This document shows, in pieces, positions 11,701 through 22,127 of a stretch of 64,000 nt of DNA. The translations under genes were made by a program, and so were the position numbers. The stretch is from NCBI RefSeq assembly GCF_964204645.1, contig NC_134026.1:21346650-21410649 (forward strand), read 5' to 3'. The stretch comes from Tubulanus polymorphus. Lineage: Eukaryota > Nemertea > Palaeonemertea > Tubulaniformes > Tubulanidae. Positions within the stretch are counted from its first letter, which is position 1, and each line of letters starts with the position of its first letter. The notes under the pieces were generated by a model, which was not told the origin of the DNA, made no database searches, and worked only from the letters and a program-made list of their open reading frames with translations.

Positions 11701-14700
11701 GGAACAGCTTGAGATCACTTGCATAGCTTGTGTAAATTGACTCATAACCCTGGAGGAAATGCTGAAAAAGTGCCCTTACCGTTGGCCCCTATACCCAATC
11801 CCATAAGCCTATCATGCTTTCTGTGAAATAGATTTGAACTTGAACTTGAAATACCAGCAGGAGTTGCCCCTACATCCTGTCCATTGGTCCTGGAATACGG
11901 GTCAGTTGTTATTATGAAGAATTCAATTTCCAATCTGACATCCAGTTTTTTTTTATGCGAGAAAAGTGAACTGCCTGGATTTTTACAGAGTTACTACGCC
12001 ATGCTTTAGTTCGATAGCTGTGCATTCGATAATTAATTTGTAATCTCATCCAGCCGGGTTGACTAAATACCTATCGGACTTAATACGTTTGGCGCCAAGA
12101 CGTTTGACACAGTTTTCAGCGTGTAATCAATTCCGATTTACTATCAAACCACTACATACTATAGTATACTTCGATGAAACAAAACACTACACTCTTTTTA
12201 TAGTACCGAACTTCATTCATAAAACGACTTATAGGGAGACGAGGTGCTTAAACGAGATCGAGGGTCCTATATTGTTCCGATCGAAATGTCAGTGCGCGAA
12301 TAATACAAGGTCGAAAACTATTCAAAAATCCACTTAGCCCGTGATCTTATCGCGCCCTAGAATTTCCCGAGTAGTATTTGTCAACGTCGAATTTCAATAT
12401 TCGCAAATATTGGCGGGAGAATCTGCGGAAACTTTTGTATATCTTTCGAACTTGATTCATACGCTGAATACTCGATTCGCGATTCTGTGAATATGTTGGG
12501 TTTTGTGTGAGGCCGCGTCTTTTGTACAGCGTTAAGTTACCTGTTTATCCATTTCGGCATGAACGCGGATGTCGGTGGCATTTGCGAATTGTGACGAATT
12601 CAATGGCAAAAAGTTCGCTTGGCCTAGATCGATGTAGTGTATAATAAACAGCGAAAACGGATGTTGGGGGATCGGAAAGCGCGTAGAACTTCGCGAATTA
12701 CGCATATTTCTAAGTACGGGCCTCTTGTTAGTTTGAATGGGTTTAACTGGAAAAATCAACTAGCTTCATAACTTATCTAATGCTCTCCGCCTCTAACTTT
12801 CAATTTGCTTCGCGCGTGTCGTTTATCAATTTAGGAAAAATCACTGGTACCGGTTTTTCTTCTATTGTGCGCCAAGTCGAGTTGAATCGGGGAGGAGAGG
12901 CATTGCTCATTTCATTCCCCGGTGTTGGGTATCCTTCGAGATGAATTGATTCATCTAATGGATTTCGAAGTGAGAAATTCTACACCTGCTTTCGATTGAT
13001 ATTTAAAATGTTCAAGCGTCGAAACTATTTCACTGCATCCGATACCGTCCCGAGACACTCGCGCGCTTAACCGAGGAAATTCGAATTCTAGGTGAAAACC
13101 TATTATCGAAAATAATGTTATTCATGTTTTTAAACTAGCGAATCGAAACGAAATATATCGAAATCCGGTACCTATCATCAGGCGCGGATCCAGAGAGGGG
13201 GGTTCGGGGTTCAAGTCACAAGTAATAAAGTGCCCTCGTCATATGAGGTGAACCTCCCCTTTCTCCCAGCCTGGATTCGCCCCTAATCATTATGTATTCT
13301 ATAATTTGTACGGGCAAATACCGGTAAAACTGGTAAAACCTGTTGCCCTCTGCCGTACTGGACACAGTTCCATAGCATTTGGAAATGAACTTATTTTCAT
13401 TGTTCCATAGCATTTGAAAAATGAACTTATTTTCATTGTTGCGTTATCTTCAGGCCATCACTGCCCAAGAACCTGTTTATCCTGTAAAAGATAAGTACCT
13501 CTGGCTGGATCCTCGACTGATAGCCCCCATTATCGAGTTATAGCTATTATCTATAAAACTTGTCCCGAAAGGGTCATGAACCGAACCTATGTTTGAATTT
13601 CGATATCGACCATTGTGTATCTATTGTCTCTTTTCTATCTGTCATTATGTAATTGTTAGGCGCTTATTATATAAGTGATGTGAATTATGATTGATGACTT
13701 GAGGTCTCTCTGACTGACTGACTGACTGACTGTAATCCTAGCTTTTATTGTAATCTATCATTTTAATTCACACGCGGTGATTCGCCACACGGCGTGCAAT
13801 TAATTCCGAGCCACTCTAGCCGCGATCGCACAAGCATTTTTAGCCCGGACCAAATTTGGCCCGGAACAACTGTTCAGACGGGTGGCAAATGGGCCTGAGC
13901 CTGTGGGCCCAGGCCAAATTTGGCCCAGGTCTGATCCGTGCCAATTCAGTGAGACTTGGTCGCAGGCTTGTAAAAGCGAAGCGCATCTAATCTGCACTTA
14001 GAAAAAGGAATTGTTAACAGTACATTCATGTCACCTGATATATTGTGTAGTATATATTTCGCAAACATCATCTATTGAAATGCGATATTTGAAATATGAA
14101 ATGCATGATTGTCAGACAACTCCAGTTGCAACGGAGGCCTCTATGAAAATACATTTATGAATCTGCACTTAATTTCTCCATTCGTCAGAACCTGGATTTT
14201 GAAGTGGCGCGCGGCATGGGACTTTTTCGCATGGACTTATCACACGCGGGTACTTCGCGCTGAAAGGTTTTCCGCTGAAACCTGCTACAGATAAAGTCAT
14301 CTTTTGCCGACCGTTTTGCCTTTAGCCGGCTCGCTTACACACGAGTACATCCGTTCCCTTCAGCTGAAAGTTTTGCTAGAAAACAAATCCCTGTTTATTC
14401 TCACGTGTTCATAAATGTTTTTCGCTATGCGAAGTATGCCGATTATCTTTTTCGCCGACAACGCAGTCCATTATATCTTCAGCAGAATGAAATAACGGGT
14501 GAGGGGGGATTTCGATGAAAATTATCATTGATTTAAGTCGTTTATTCCGGGATGATGGAAAAACTCTTGTGACGTCTTTGCCCAAAATTTATAAAAAGCG
14601 ATTGGTTAGTGCAGACAGGCGACTTAAAACGAGTCTCCCTGATTATTTTTCCTGGTAAACGTCTGTCTCATGGGAAGACATATTCCACAGCGTTTCGGCC

Positions 14701-17700
14701 CTTTTTGATAATTATTATATGATATATTATGTAGACTTAGTTGAAAGAATGAAGGAATGTCAGTTCTGGCACTGTTGAGATCATCTGGTGATGACGTGTT
14801 AAATGGACTTTTGGCCCACATTTCTTTTTTTCTACGGGCCGAGCCACTGCCTTGGAATTCGCCATTTTGAGTACCACATGATAATTATTTGCTCACTCAT
14901 TAGCTATAGTTGATAAGTTGCTTGTCGTTCGTTGTCTCCAGCTGCCCCACTAACTGCAACTCCAAGCAACTCAAGATTTCTCAGCGATGAGCAATTTTTC
15001 TTGAATTAGTTGCCCGGCTTGGCCAGGCTTAACCACATTGAAGCGGTTGAAGAGTCAACTGTCAACTGTGAGGTGCAAAATTATCAAAAATGTTGAGTAA
15101 TCCACCTGAAACATTAGCCCGTTCACCCAGAATGCTTGTATTGCGCAAACCCGAAGTTTCCCATATTTAAAACGCTGTGGAAAAACGGATGGCGAAACTA
15201 TATTTCATAAAGGCGATGAAATTATACAACCCAATAGATACATATACACATGGCTCTCTCTCTCTCCAACCAGACATCCATTCATGTGTAATCGTTCCTG
15301 GAAGTAACGTATTGAAAGGAAACCACACACGTATTATGTATCACTCATTCACAAGTCAACTGATGTACAATGTAACACAATAACAACAATATACTGGATG
15401 AAGATATGTCATCATCTCTAATGCTTTGATCAGTGCAATGCCATTGATTATCATCCATCGATGCTAGCTCCGATGGTACTTAGAATTTGTTCCCGATTAC
15501 TGCGTCTTAAAGCCCGGCGCACACGAGGCAATTTTCAGTCGCCGGTTGCTGCGACCGATTTTTCAGCAACCATTGAGCAATCGATCGCTTGGTGTCGCCC
15601 GTGTGCTACCACTGGAGACGGAGAGGCGATTATATTTCCCGCCAAACATCTTTATCATGTGACTTGTTAAGATGGCCACGCTACTAACCCGGGTGATGCC
15701 GTATTTGGAAGTATCACATGATAATTATTCGCTTACTCATTGGCTAGGTTGATGAGGTGATCGTTGCTTGGTATCTCCAGCTACCGAGCGATCGCCGAGC
15801 AATTTCTCGGCGACAAGCAATTTTCCGTCGCCCAATATCAAACATGTTTGATATTGGGCGACACGGAGCAATTCCTTTCGACGAGCAATCGCTGTCGCTC
15901 GTTCGACGCCGAGCAATTCGGGCGGTTGCTCGAGAATTGCTCGAAACTGTCGCCCGTGTGCGCCGGGCTTAACAGACTTAAATCTGATTTCGGGAATGCA
16001 AATATATAGTCAAATGTGGGTTTTTCGTAAATGATCCGCATTTGATTTCAAATATGTTGATATTTACCAAAATGTGCCGAACGATCCAGATTTATCGGGA
16101 TATCAATCGAATTGAATTAAGATTTATGTACTGTTAGATTTACCAAATTATCTGGATTTTGCGCGTATAATTACAAACGCAGTTGAATCACACTATTCTG
16201 TAGATTTTTTATATATTTCAACATATTTTACATACTTTACCTAGTCCAATCAAATAAAGTCCTTCAATCGATATTTTTAAATCTAAGCTCAAAACCCATT
16301 GGTTCATCAAAGCTTTTGATTTACCTCGTCTAAGTTTTCTATGTTCTCTTTTTATGTATGATTTAAAGCCAATGAGCATATTTTATATGGAATTTAGGCT
16401 GAATAAATGATTATTATTATCATTAATATTATTATTCTTATTATTATCATTATATGGGTATATCATATATTTGCAGACTCGTCGTTGAAATTGAAGGGCC
16501 CTCCGCCGACGCCGTTGGAAGTTGTCGTCGGGCACCTGATCGTTTTGCGGTGTAAAGTGAAAGGACATCCGAGGCCGTTCACTTCGTGGTACTTCAAGGG
16601 AAAATCGTTGCAGATCGACCAAAAAAGACTCACGGTGAGCCCTCAAACGTTGAAAATCCAAAACGCGACGTTTTCAGACACGGGCGTGTACAGATGTCTG
16701 GCTGAAAATGGAAAAAAGCAGCTATGGGTGAACTTTACGGTGAACGTTATCGGTAAGTCCTCAACGTTAACGTTCACATATAATTTAAAGTCTTATCTCC
16801 GTCAATTGCGTTTCAAAGATTTTAAAAACGCGCAATTGCATATAATGCTATTTTGTTTTCTTCTTTTTTTAATGTTGATATGTTCGATTCTGTAGATCCT
16901 CCCAAATGGGACCCAGCTCCACCCGGCGAAAAATGGTTGGATCCTAAAGACGTTGATATCGCAAAGCCATGTAAGTACCGACACATGACACTAGCTGGCA
17001 GCATCAGCTAAGGCTAATAACTTCTGTGATCAATAGTCGATCCCTGAATATCTGCAATCTTGGGAACAATCATTATGTGGCAGTTCATCGAGGGTGGTTG
17101 AACCCATTTTAATCTTTTAACGATGAGCAAAACTTTTCAAATTGGACATTCAAAAGTTTGTATGAATAGGGTGCGTTAGTGCAGGGTGACGTATAACCGA
17201 GGGTTGACTCTACATTTTGCCAGTTTCAGCGAATAATGTTATCATGTATTTTTAACTAGTTTTCATTTTTCGTCCATTTCTCTTTTTCTTCAAGTGTCAC
17301 CCCATTGGAGTATCAAGCGTGATAACACCCGCACGATCATTCGACCGGCCGGTCAATCAGCCGAGTTCAGGTGTCACAACATCGGCAATCCACAACCGGT
17401 CCTCACGTGGTTTAAAAATGGAGAAAAGTTCTTGACTCGGCCATTTTCAACGGTAAACGATTGAAAGCGTACGGATAACAAAAACCCATAGTAATAACCC
17501 ATGATCATCATCATGTCTTGCGTAATTTATCAGAGTTTGTGTAGCCACAGGCCTGGGGGGTGGATTCTCATGAAAGTGGAACTTTTTTCATGGAAGTGGA
17601 AGTTTTATCTTGGAAATGAAACTTTTTGTAAGGTTCCCTCACAAATGTTGGGTCCTGGGAGTACTAGCGCAGAATAATTTTGAAAATGAGGTGCTAACAG

Positions 17701-20700
17701 AAGCAATTTCCCAACTTATAGCATATTTGGGGCAAAAATTTTGCATCTTTTACCTAAAATTTGGCCTCAAAGCAATTAAGTATCGATTTCTATGTATTTC
17801 AGGTTACATTTAGGAGGTATGCCATCGTGTTGGATGATCTGACGAATGGTGATAATGGAAATTATACGTGCGTCGTTGAAAATCAATACGGTTCGATAAA
17901 CTGGACGTTCAAACTGGAGGTCGTGCCGCATATACCGCGACCCCCGATGCTCGACGAAAACTTGCCGAAAAATTTGACGGTCGAAGTCGGACAAAACGCT
18001 ACGTTCCGATGTCGAGTTTTAACGTCAAAATTGCTGACCGGGTTTCAGTGGGTTAAACACATCAAAAAGGGCGGCGTATATCATGATGTAAATGGGCGCC
18101 CTTACGTCAAAGAATTGAAGAAGGTACAATCGATTTTCTTTCTATCTATGCCATGCCTAACCCTATCAGCGCGTCTACCCCGGAGTGTGGTGTATAAATT
18201 CAGTGGTAGACTTTGCTGCTAGTGCACCGCATTGCAGTGTATCCATGTAATTAGTAATTAGTTTTTATCTCTATTGAAAGATGGCAGCAGCTGTCAAACA
18301 CATTTGAATATTAGTTACTAATGATACACGGCGCTGCGGTGTAGATGTAGTATAGCCGTGTGTCCGTTATTCGACGCACTGGGGCAGAATTTCTATGATA
18401 TTTCATATTTTATCAAGCACCTTAGGCAATGATATTAATTAGTCGGCACTGAAAGGGTAAATTCAGAATCTTAGAAAAAAAGAGTTTTGAGTTTTTTTCA
18501 ATGGATATAAGCCTGTTTATATTGACGTGAAATTTTTTCTGCCAACAGAGCCCTGATAATAATGAAAACGGCTATGAACACTTGACGTTGGTAAACGTGA
18601 CGAACGAGACGGCTGGTTGGTACAGTTGTGTGGCTGGCAACAAGTACGGTATCAATCATCTAAGCGCTTGGTTAACTGTTGTTCCTGGTAAGTACTGCGA
18701 CCACGATGAACTGCGTCTTTACTTTTCTTGTCAAACAAAATCTCGCCTATTTCTTCATTTCAATGAAGAGCAGTACGTCCGATCCGATTAAAAAAACAAT
18801 TTAATTGTTCATTCATATGATGTCGATAGCCTTTATCTATTAAGTTAGCGCATTCGCCAATGTTATTAGCCTGTTTTGTCTTCGTTAACATCTTTTTCTG
18901 GCCCCAGAATACTAGGACATGAAAATTAACTGCACCTTTCATTTTCGCATTTATTTTTGGCTACAGTTGGAACACTACCGAGTCTGGCGCCGCGGTTGCC
19001 ATTACCTGATTTGAACTCGAATTTGTTGTTGATTGCGATTCCGTCTGGTGTGCTCGTTTTGATTATTGTCATCATATGCTTTGCTTGCTGCTTATCGGAA
19101 CGAAGGAAACGACGACATCCCGACTTGATGCCGGTCAAAAAGAAAGTTATCGTCATGAAGCAGGTGAGTTTCATCGATGCACTGTTGATCATCGTAGAGG
19201 TTGCAAATATCTGCTACTGCATGTAATTACACTTGTACGATCGGCACTTCTAACAGGGTGGCCACTTACCGTACCTAGAAATCCGGGAAAATTCAGGGAA
19301 CTTTCTTTTCTTTAAATAAGTAAACGAGGTGAATAATCAGGAAAAGGCTAAAAAAGGCTAACTATCAGGGATAAGTCTGGGAACTATATTTGGATTGCAA
19401 TATCGTGCATGAAATCAGACAGTTTCTGCCTATGTCTTACTACGTAAGATAGTGTGAATTGATTGGATTCTTAGCAGATAAAATCGGGAAAAACAACAGG
19501 GAAAAAGCTTGTCAAATAAAAATGGTGACCGTGTAATCATAGAGTATTGGCATAAACTGAAATTTACTTACTCTAAACATGGCAATATCCCTTTATCATG
19601 AAAATAAAAGAAAGTCTCTGGTGCAGACACGATAATGATTGTGCAGACAGGTTTCAGCAGAATTTTGTCATTTTCAGAACGATATGTATCCGACGTACTT
19701 GAAGGGCACGTCGTCGTCGAATCATTCTTTGGCTCCGCTCGTCGCGCCGACGGTGAAAATTCAGTGTCCTCGACACCGGTTATCATCGGAATTAACGGCC
19801 AATTCGGAATATGATATCCCTGAAGATCCGGACTGGGAAATACCGCGTGATACGTAAGCATCGTATTCATTCCAGCCTCGCTGGATTTTCAGATGGAGTA
19901 ATGTTCTGCTCATTATTGGTGACTGAAAGTTGGATGATAAGTTACAAGATTCCGAGCCTAACGATTGATTTGTTTTTCAGTTTGGTTTTGGGCAAGCCAC
20001 TCGGACACGGAGCATTCGGACAAGTGATCAAAGGTGAAATACTGGACGGCTCCTATCCGGTTGCTGTAAAAATGCTGAAAGGTAAGTTTTGTTAGGGATA
20101 AAGAGTAAATATGATTAGGAAATAAGATGTTCGTGGTACCTGTTTATAAAAAGAATTGTGTTAAATCTACAATGCGTAACCTGCATTTTGCCTTTATGGC
20201 AGATGATGCGACTGACCGAGAATTAGCTGATCTCGTTACGGAAATGGAAGTGATGAAGCTCATCGGTAAACACTCGAATATCATCAACTTGATCGGATGC
20301 TGTACGCAGAATGGACCGTTGTACGTCATCGTCGAATTCGCCGTGCACGGTAACCTACGCGACTTCCTGCGTCAGCGACGGCCGGCCCAGTCGCACCGAG
20401 ACACGAGCGGTTACGAACTACCCGTCATGAACATGGATGGAAAAGATACGAAGTCGTTATGCTACAAACACCTCGTATCGTTTGCATATCAAATCGCGAG
20501 GGGGATGGAGTATCTAGCCTCGAAACAGGTACAATACAGTCCTATCTTAATTGCTGAAATACTAGTTCCTATAAAGCGGGATGCACACGGAAGTCGAAAA
20601 ATACATTTCAAACAGAAAATGTTTTGTGCATTTTGTGCTTGGCACTAGAAAACAAAAAATGTTGATGTTTTCAGGTAGGCCTAAGAAGGCGGAGCCCAGC

Positions 20701-22127
20701 AAAAACACATTCTAGGTTTCATATGTCTGAACGGCTGGCTTAAATCATCAGGACCCAGTTCCAAAGTTGTGAGTAAGAGTTGACTCTGAGTTAGAATTAG
20801 TACATTTTCAATGTTTTAATTCAAGAGTCAAATCTTAACTCGGAACTGCGAAACTGGATCCTGCATTTCATGTAAATCTTAAATCGAAGCATCGATAGAA
20901 AATTTTCATCTGGCCAGTTGCGGTACTAGTTGTTTGTCCAGCGACATTGCAGGATTGGTGAAATCACGTTTTGATATTTGTTTTATAGTGTATTCATCGA
21001 GACTTGGCAGCACGAAATTGTCTCGTAGCGACAGAAGATTTCAAAATCAAGATCGCCGATTTCGGTCTGACGCGAAATATTGGCAGCGAACTCGACTATT
21101 ATAAAAAGAAAACTGATGTAAGTGTTTTCGATTCCCGTCGGATTCATCTATTTTTCGATCGATATCGATTGTCATTTCCGTCATTTTAGGGCCGACTTCC
21201 GGTGAAATGGATGGCACCAGAGGCGTTGTTCGACAGAAAGTACACGACGAAAAGTGACGTGTGGTCGTACGGTATATTATTGTGGGAGATATTCACGCTC
21301 GGCGGAAATCCATACCCGTCGGTTCCGATAGAAAAGTTGTTTGAGTTACTACGAGAAGGCCATCGGATGGAACGGCCGCCATACTGCTCATGGGAAATGT
21401 AAGTGTCTTGAGCCTCGTTAACTGTACGCATTTTGAATGTCACAGTTGCTAAGTGTGAGTTTTAAGCCACGATCACACAGAGACGATTTGGCCCTGGCCA
21501 CATTGGCATGGATCAGGCTCGAGCCAAATTTTGCCCGTGTCTATAGAGAGTGCACTCACGTGCAAACCACTCACTTGATACTAAACAATGCTTAAACAAA
21601 GCGAAGTGGGTCATTTCCGGTACCAGTTGCAATTCAAATGCAATCATTTGTCTCATGTTAAAATTTGGTTGAAACAAGCTCGGGCCCATTTGGCACCCAT
21701 GTGAACAGTTGTTCCGGGCCAAAGATGCTAGTGTGATCGTGACTTTTTTTGTTTGGACATATCAAATACACCTCAGAGATTCTGGAATTGCGGCTCGCTC
21801 TTTCTTCTATACTGCTTAGTTGCTAGTATTTTTAGGCTTTGCGGTAGGTTTTTGTGCATTTCATTCGAAATAAAATGAACATCTTTTACTCTTCGTTTCA
21901 GGTACACGGTGATGTTGAATTGCTGGCACAACAATCCGAAAGGACGGCCGCTGTTCTGCGAAATAGTGCAAATGTTGGAACAAATGCTAACGAAGTTTCT
22001 CAACGAGGAAAACGAAGAATATTTAGAACTCGTGCCGTTAGAGAGCCCACTAAGCTCCGACAGTCAATATTCCTCGATGTCGGTAAGCAGCACGGGCAGT
22101 GGCGCCAGCAAAGAATCGACTGTGTGA
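5632..22127 (+). CDS. FGFR: Fibroblast growth factor receptor (receptor tyrosine kinase), complete, 13 coding exons
   Basis: Cell-surface receptor that binds FGF with heparan sulfate and signals through its cytoplasmic tyrosine kinase. Coding exons: 5632-5788, 16477-16752, 16896-16970, 17295-17452, 17803-18123, 18549-18687, 18967-19163, 19678-19853, 19981-20081, 20203-20528, 20989-21117, 21190-21398, 21902-22127. All junctions are GT-AG and in phase, giving 829 residues, close to vertebrate FGFRs. Order: signal peptide (about 1-25); Ig D1 (Cys78/Cys126); linker; D2 (Cys196/Cys245, with YTCVVEN and YGSIN); D3 (Cys292/Cys356); membrane helix about 395-418 followed by RRKRR; juxtamembrane [15 protein letters not shown]; kinase with glycine loop [12 protein letters not shown] lysine 530, HRDLAARN (Asp647), DFG 666-668, activation-loop Tyr679/Tyr680 and KWMAPEAL. 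Tail NEEYLEL (Tyr795) matches the PLC-gamma docking tyrosine of vertebrate FGFR. Which vertebrate paralogue it equals cannot be said; invertebrates usually have one or two pre-duplication copies. Confidence 0.97.
5896..6142. repeat. GGATCC-ended MITE-like repeat, copy 1 (FGFR intron 1)
   Basis: Shares GTGTACCCCCAAAATAGGGC, internal AACTCATTTTT and CCTCCGCTTGGATCCACCCC-type ends with the copy at 26217-26450. The ends are inverted: GGAGGGTG on the left, CACCCTCC on the right. Confidence 0.7.
6575..6668 (+). repeat. Dispersed repeat fragment (CTATCGGCATC family)
   Basis: CTATCGGCATCTCCTCGTGC and TAACAATTGTATCTCTTCGT match 7862-7917 (CTATCGGCATCCCCTTGTGT, TAACAATTGTATCCCTTCAT). Confidence 0.6.
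7120..7430 (+). repeat. MITE with CCACGATCACAC end, copy 1 (FGFR intron 1)
   Basis: Left end AGCCACGATCACACGGAGAT, internal GCCCGGGCCAATTTGGC-type palindromic blocks, TAAACCACTCACTC and CAAAGCGAAGTG shared with 21464-21745. The right terminal repeat is degraded. Confidence 0.7.
7810..8303 (+). repeat. Dispersed repeat, about 0.5 kb, FGFR intron 1
   Basis: The right part (TAGTGCACATC, AATAAACGCCGAAATTC, ACAGAACCCCTT, TATCAATGTATATAAACATT, GGTGTCAAAAAA) is shared with 46500-46803. Two TTTAAAGTTCATTGACGCCT-like segments recur inside (7801 and about 7946). No transposase. The superfamily is unknown. Confidence 0.65.
9465..9650 (+). repeat. C/T-rich low-complexity tract
   Basis: Long run rich in CTTCCTCC, TCTCTTTC and CTTCTATCT on the plus strand; purine-rich on the other strand. 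Opens long but meaningless frames of Ser, Pro and Leu. Confidence 0.7.
9658..9912 (+). repeat. Two-copy direct repeat, about 155-base spacing
   Basis: CGTCCTGCGAC followed by a GTTTATGTTTGCCAGGGGTG-like block and GGGGTGTTGAATATTGAAAT occurs at about 9660 and again at about 9814, each followed by TTTCAAACA-CTCTCC. Copies differ by scattered substitutions. Confidence 0.75.
10393..10697 (+). repeat. Identical 130-base direct duplication, period 175
   Basis: Positions 10393-10522 and 10568-10697 read the same throughout by eye, starting TTTACTATATATCTTGCAAT and ending CCGATTCTATTGTCA, with 45 unrelated bases between. No divergence suggests a recent duplication or an assembly artefact. Confidence 0.9.
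10740..10769. repeat. Perfect short hairpin (13-base stem, 4-base loop)
   Basis: CTCACCTGCGATG, loop CTGT, then CATCGCAGGTGAG. Function unknown; in FGFR intron 1. Confidence 0.8.
13179..13285. repeat. Short GGATCC-ended inverted-repeat element (FGFR intron 1)
   Basis: Left end CAGGCGCGGATCCAGAG and right end CCTGGATTCGCCCCTA are imperfect inverted repeats. About 107 bases; probably a deleted relative of the copies at 5896 and 26217. Confidence 0.5.
13368..13441 (+). repeat. Two-copy tandem repeat, about 37-base unit
   Basis: CCATAGCATTTGGAAATGAA followed by CTTATTTTCATTGTT occurs twice back to back, with a couple of differences. Confidence 0.8.
13711..13732 (+). repeat. (TGAC)n microsatellite
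   Basis: Five and a half TGAC units in a row. Confidence 0.9.
13818..13965 (-). repeat. MITE with CCACGATCACAC end, truncated copy 2, inverted
   Basis: Reads the reverse complement of the family's right half: AGCCGCGATCGCACAAGCAT, CCCGGAACAACTGTTCA and CAAATGGGCCTGAGC, then stops. The other half is absent. Confidence 0.6.
14868..15032 (+). repeat. Relative of the TTAA-flanked element, truncated
   Basis: Shares ACATGATAATTATT-GCT-ACTCATT-GCTA, TTGTCTCCAGCT-like and GAGCAATTT blocks with 15700-15810 and ends near GGCTTGGCCAGGCTTAA. An older partial copy. Confidence 0.5.
15507..15972. mobile_element. TTAA-flanked MITE-like element (466 bases) with CCCGGCGCACACG ends
   Basis: Left TTAA-AGCCCGGCGCACACG (15507-15525) and right CGTGTGCGCCGGGC-TTAA (to 15972) are inverted repeats, both next to TTAA. 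The body is built of repeated GAGCAAT-TCGCCG motifs and contains a perfect 36-base palindrome. TTAA targets are typical of piggyBac elements, but the terminal sequence alone does not prove that superfamily. Confidence 0.75.
15827..15862. repeat. Perfect 36-base palindrome
   Basis: GTCGCCCAATATCAAACA is followed directly by its exact reverse complement, with no spacer. It lies inside the TTAA-flanked element. Confidence 0.92.
16409..16455 (+). repeat. ATT-rich microsatellite before FGFR exon 2
   Basis: Degenerate (ATT)n/(ATC) tract ending about 20 bases before the acceptor of the D1 exon. Confidence 0.7.
19254..19532 (+). repeat. Dispersed repeat, CAGGGTGGCCACTTACC family, in FGFR intron 7
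   Basis: Begins CAGGGTGGCCACTTACCGTA, then AAATCCGGGAAAATTCAGGG and other CAGGGA-type segments. The right end is degraded (GGTGACC). Non-coding. Confidence 0.6.
19981..22127 (+). CDS. FGFR: FGFR kinase-domain exons (five exons)
   Basis: Exons 19981-20081, 20203-20528, 20989-21117, 21190-21398 and 21902-22127 encode the intact tyrosine kinase. All catalytic elements are present: glycine loop, VAVK lysine, helix-C Glu in [21 protein letters not shown], and paired tyrosines DYYKKKTDG. The kinase insert after [10 protein letters not shown] is of normal length. The C-tail is Ser-rich and ends in ESTV. No frameshift or missing catalytic residue is seen, so the enzyme should be active. Confidence 0.96.
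20748..20864. repeat. GTTCCACAGTT foldback repeat, FGFR intron 10
   Basis: CAGGACCCAGTTCCAAAGTT at the left pairs imperfectly with AACTGCGAAACTGGATCCTG at the right. Internal GAGTTGACTCTGAG and CATTTTCAATGTTTTAA are shared with 62190-62308. Confidence 0.7.
21464..21745 (+). mobile_element. MITE with intact 15-base terminal inverted repeats, copy 3 (FGFR intron 12)
   Basis: Left AAGCCACGATCACAC (21464-21478) and right GTGTGATCGTGACTT (21731-21745) are inverted repeats with one mismatch. The 282-base body matches 7120-7430 through most of its length. No coding capacity. The target-site duplication is unclear in the T-rich flank. Confidence 0.8.

Larger units (their letters stand above)
5789..16476 (+). 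other. FGFR: FGFR intron 1 (10.7 kb), repeat-rich
   Basis: Bounded by donor G|GTGAGT and acceptor TTTGCAG. It contains at least eight short dispersed or tandem repeats, listed separately, and no ORF with recognisable homology. A T/A-rich (ATT)n tract at 16409-16455 lies immediately before the acceptor. Large first introns often hold enhancers, but no specific site can be supported here. Confidence 0.75.

Noticed and set aside
18124-18966. Search for a second Ig-D3 half-exon (vertebrate IIIb/IIIc style alternative exon) in FGFR
   Set aside because: Only one D3 second-half exon (18549-18687) is found; neither adjacent intron contains a duplicate with the W-Y-x-C pattern.
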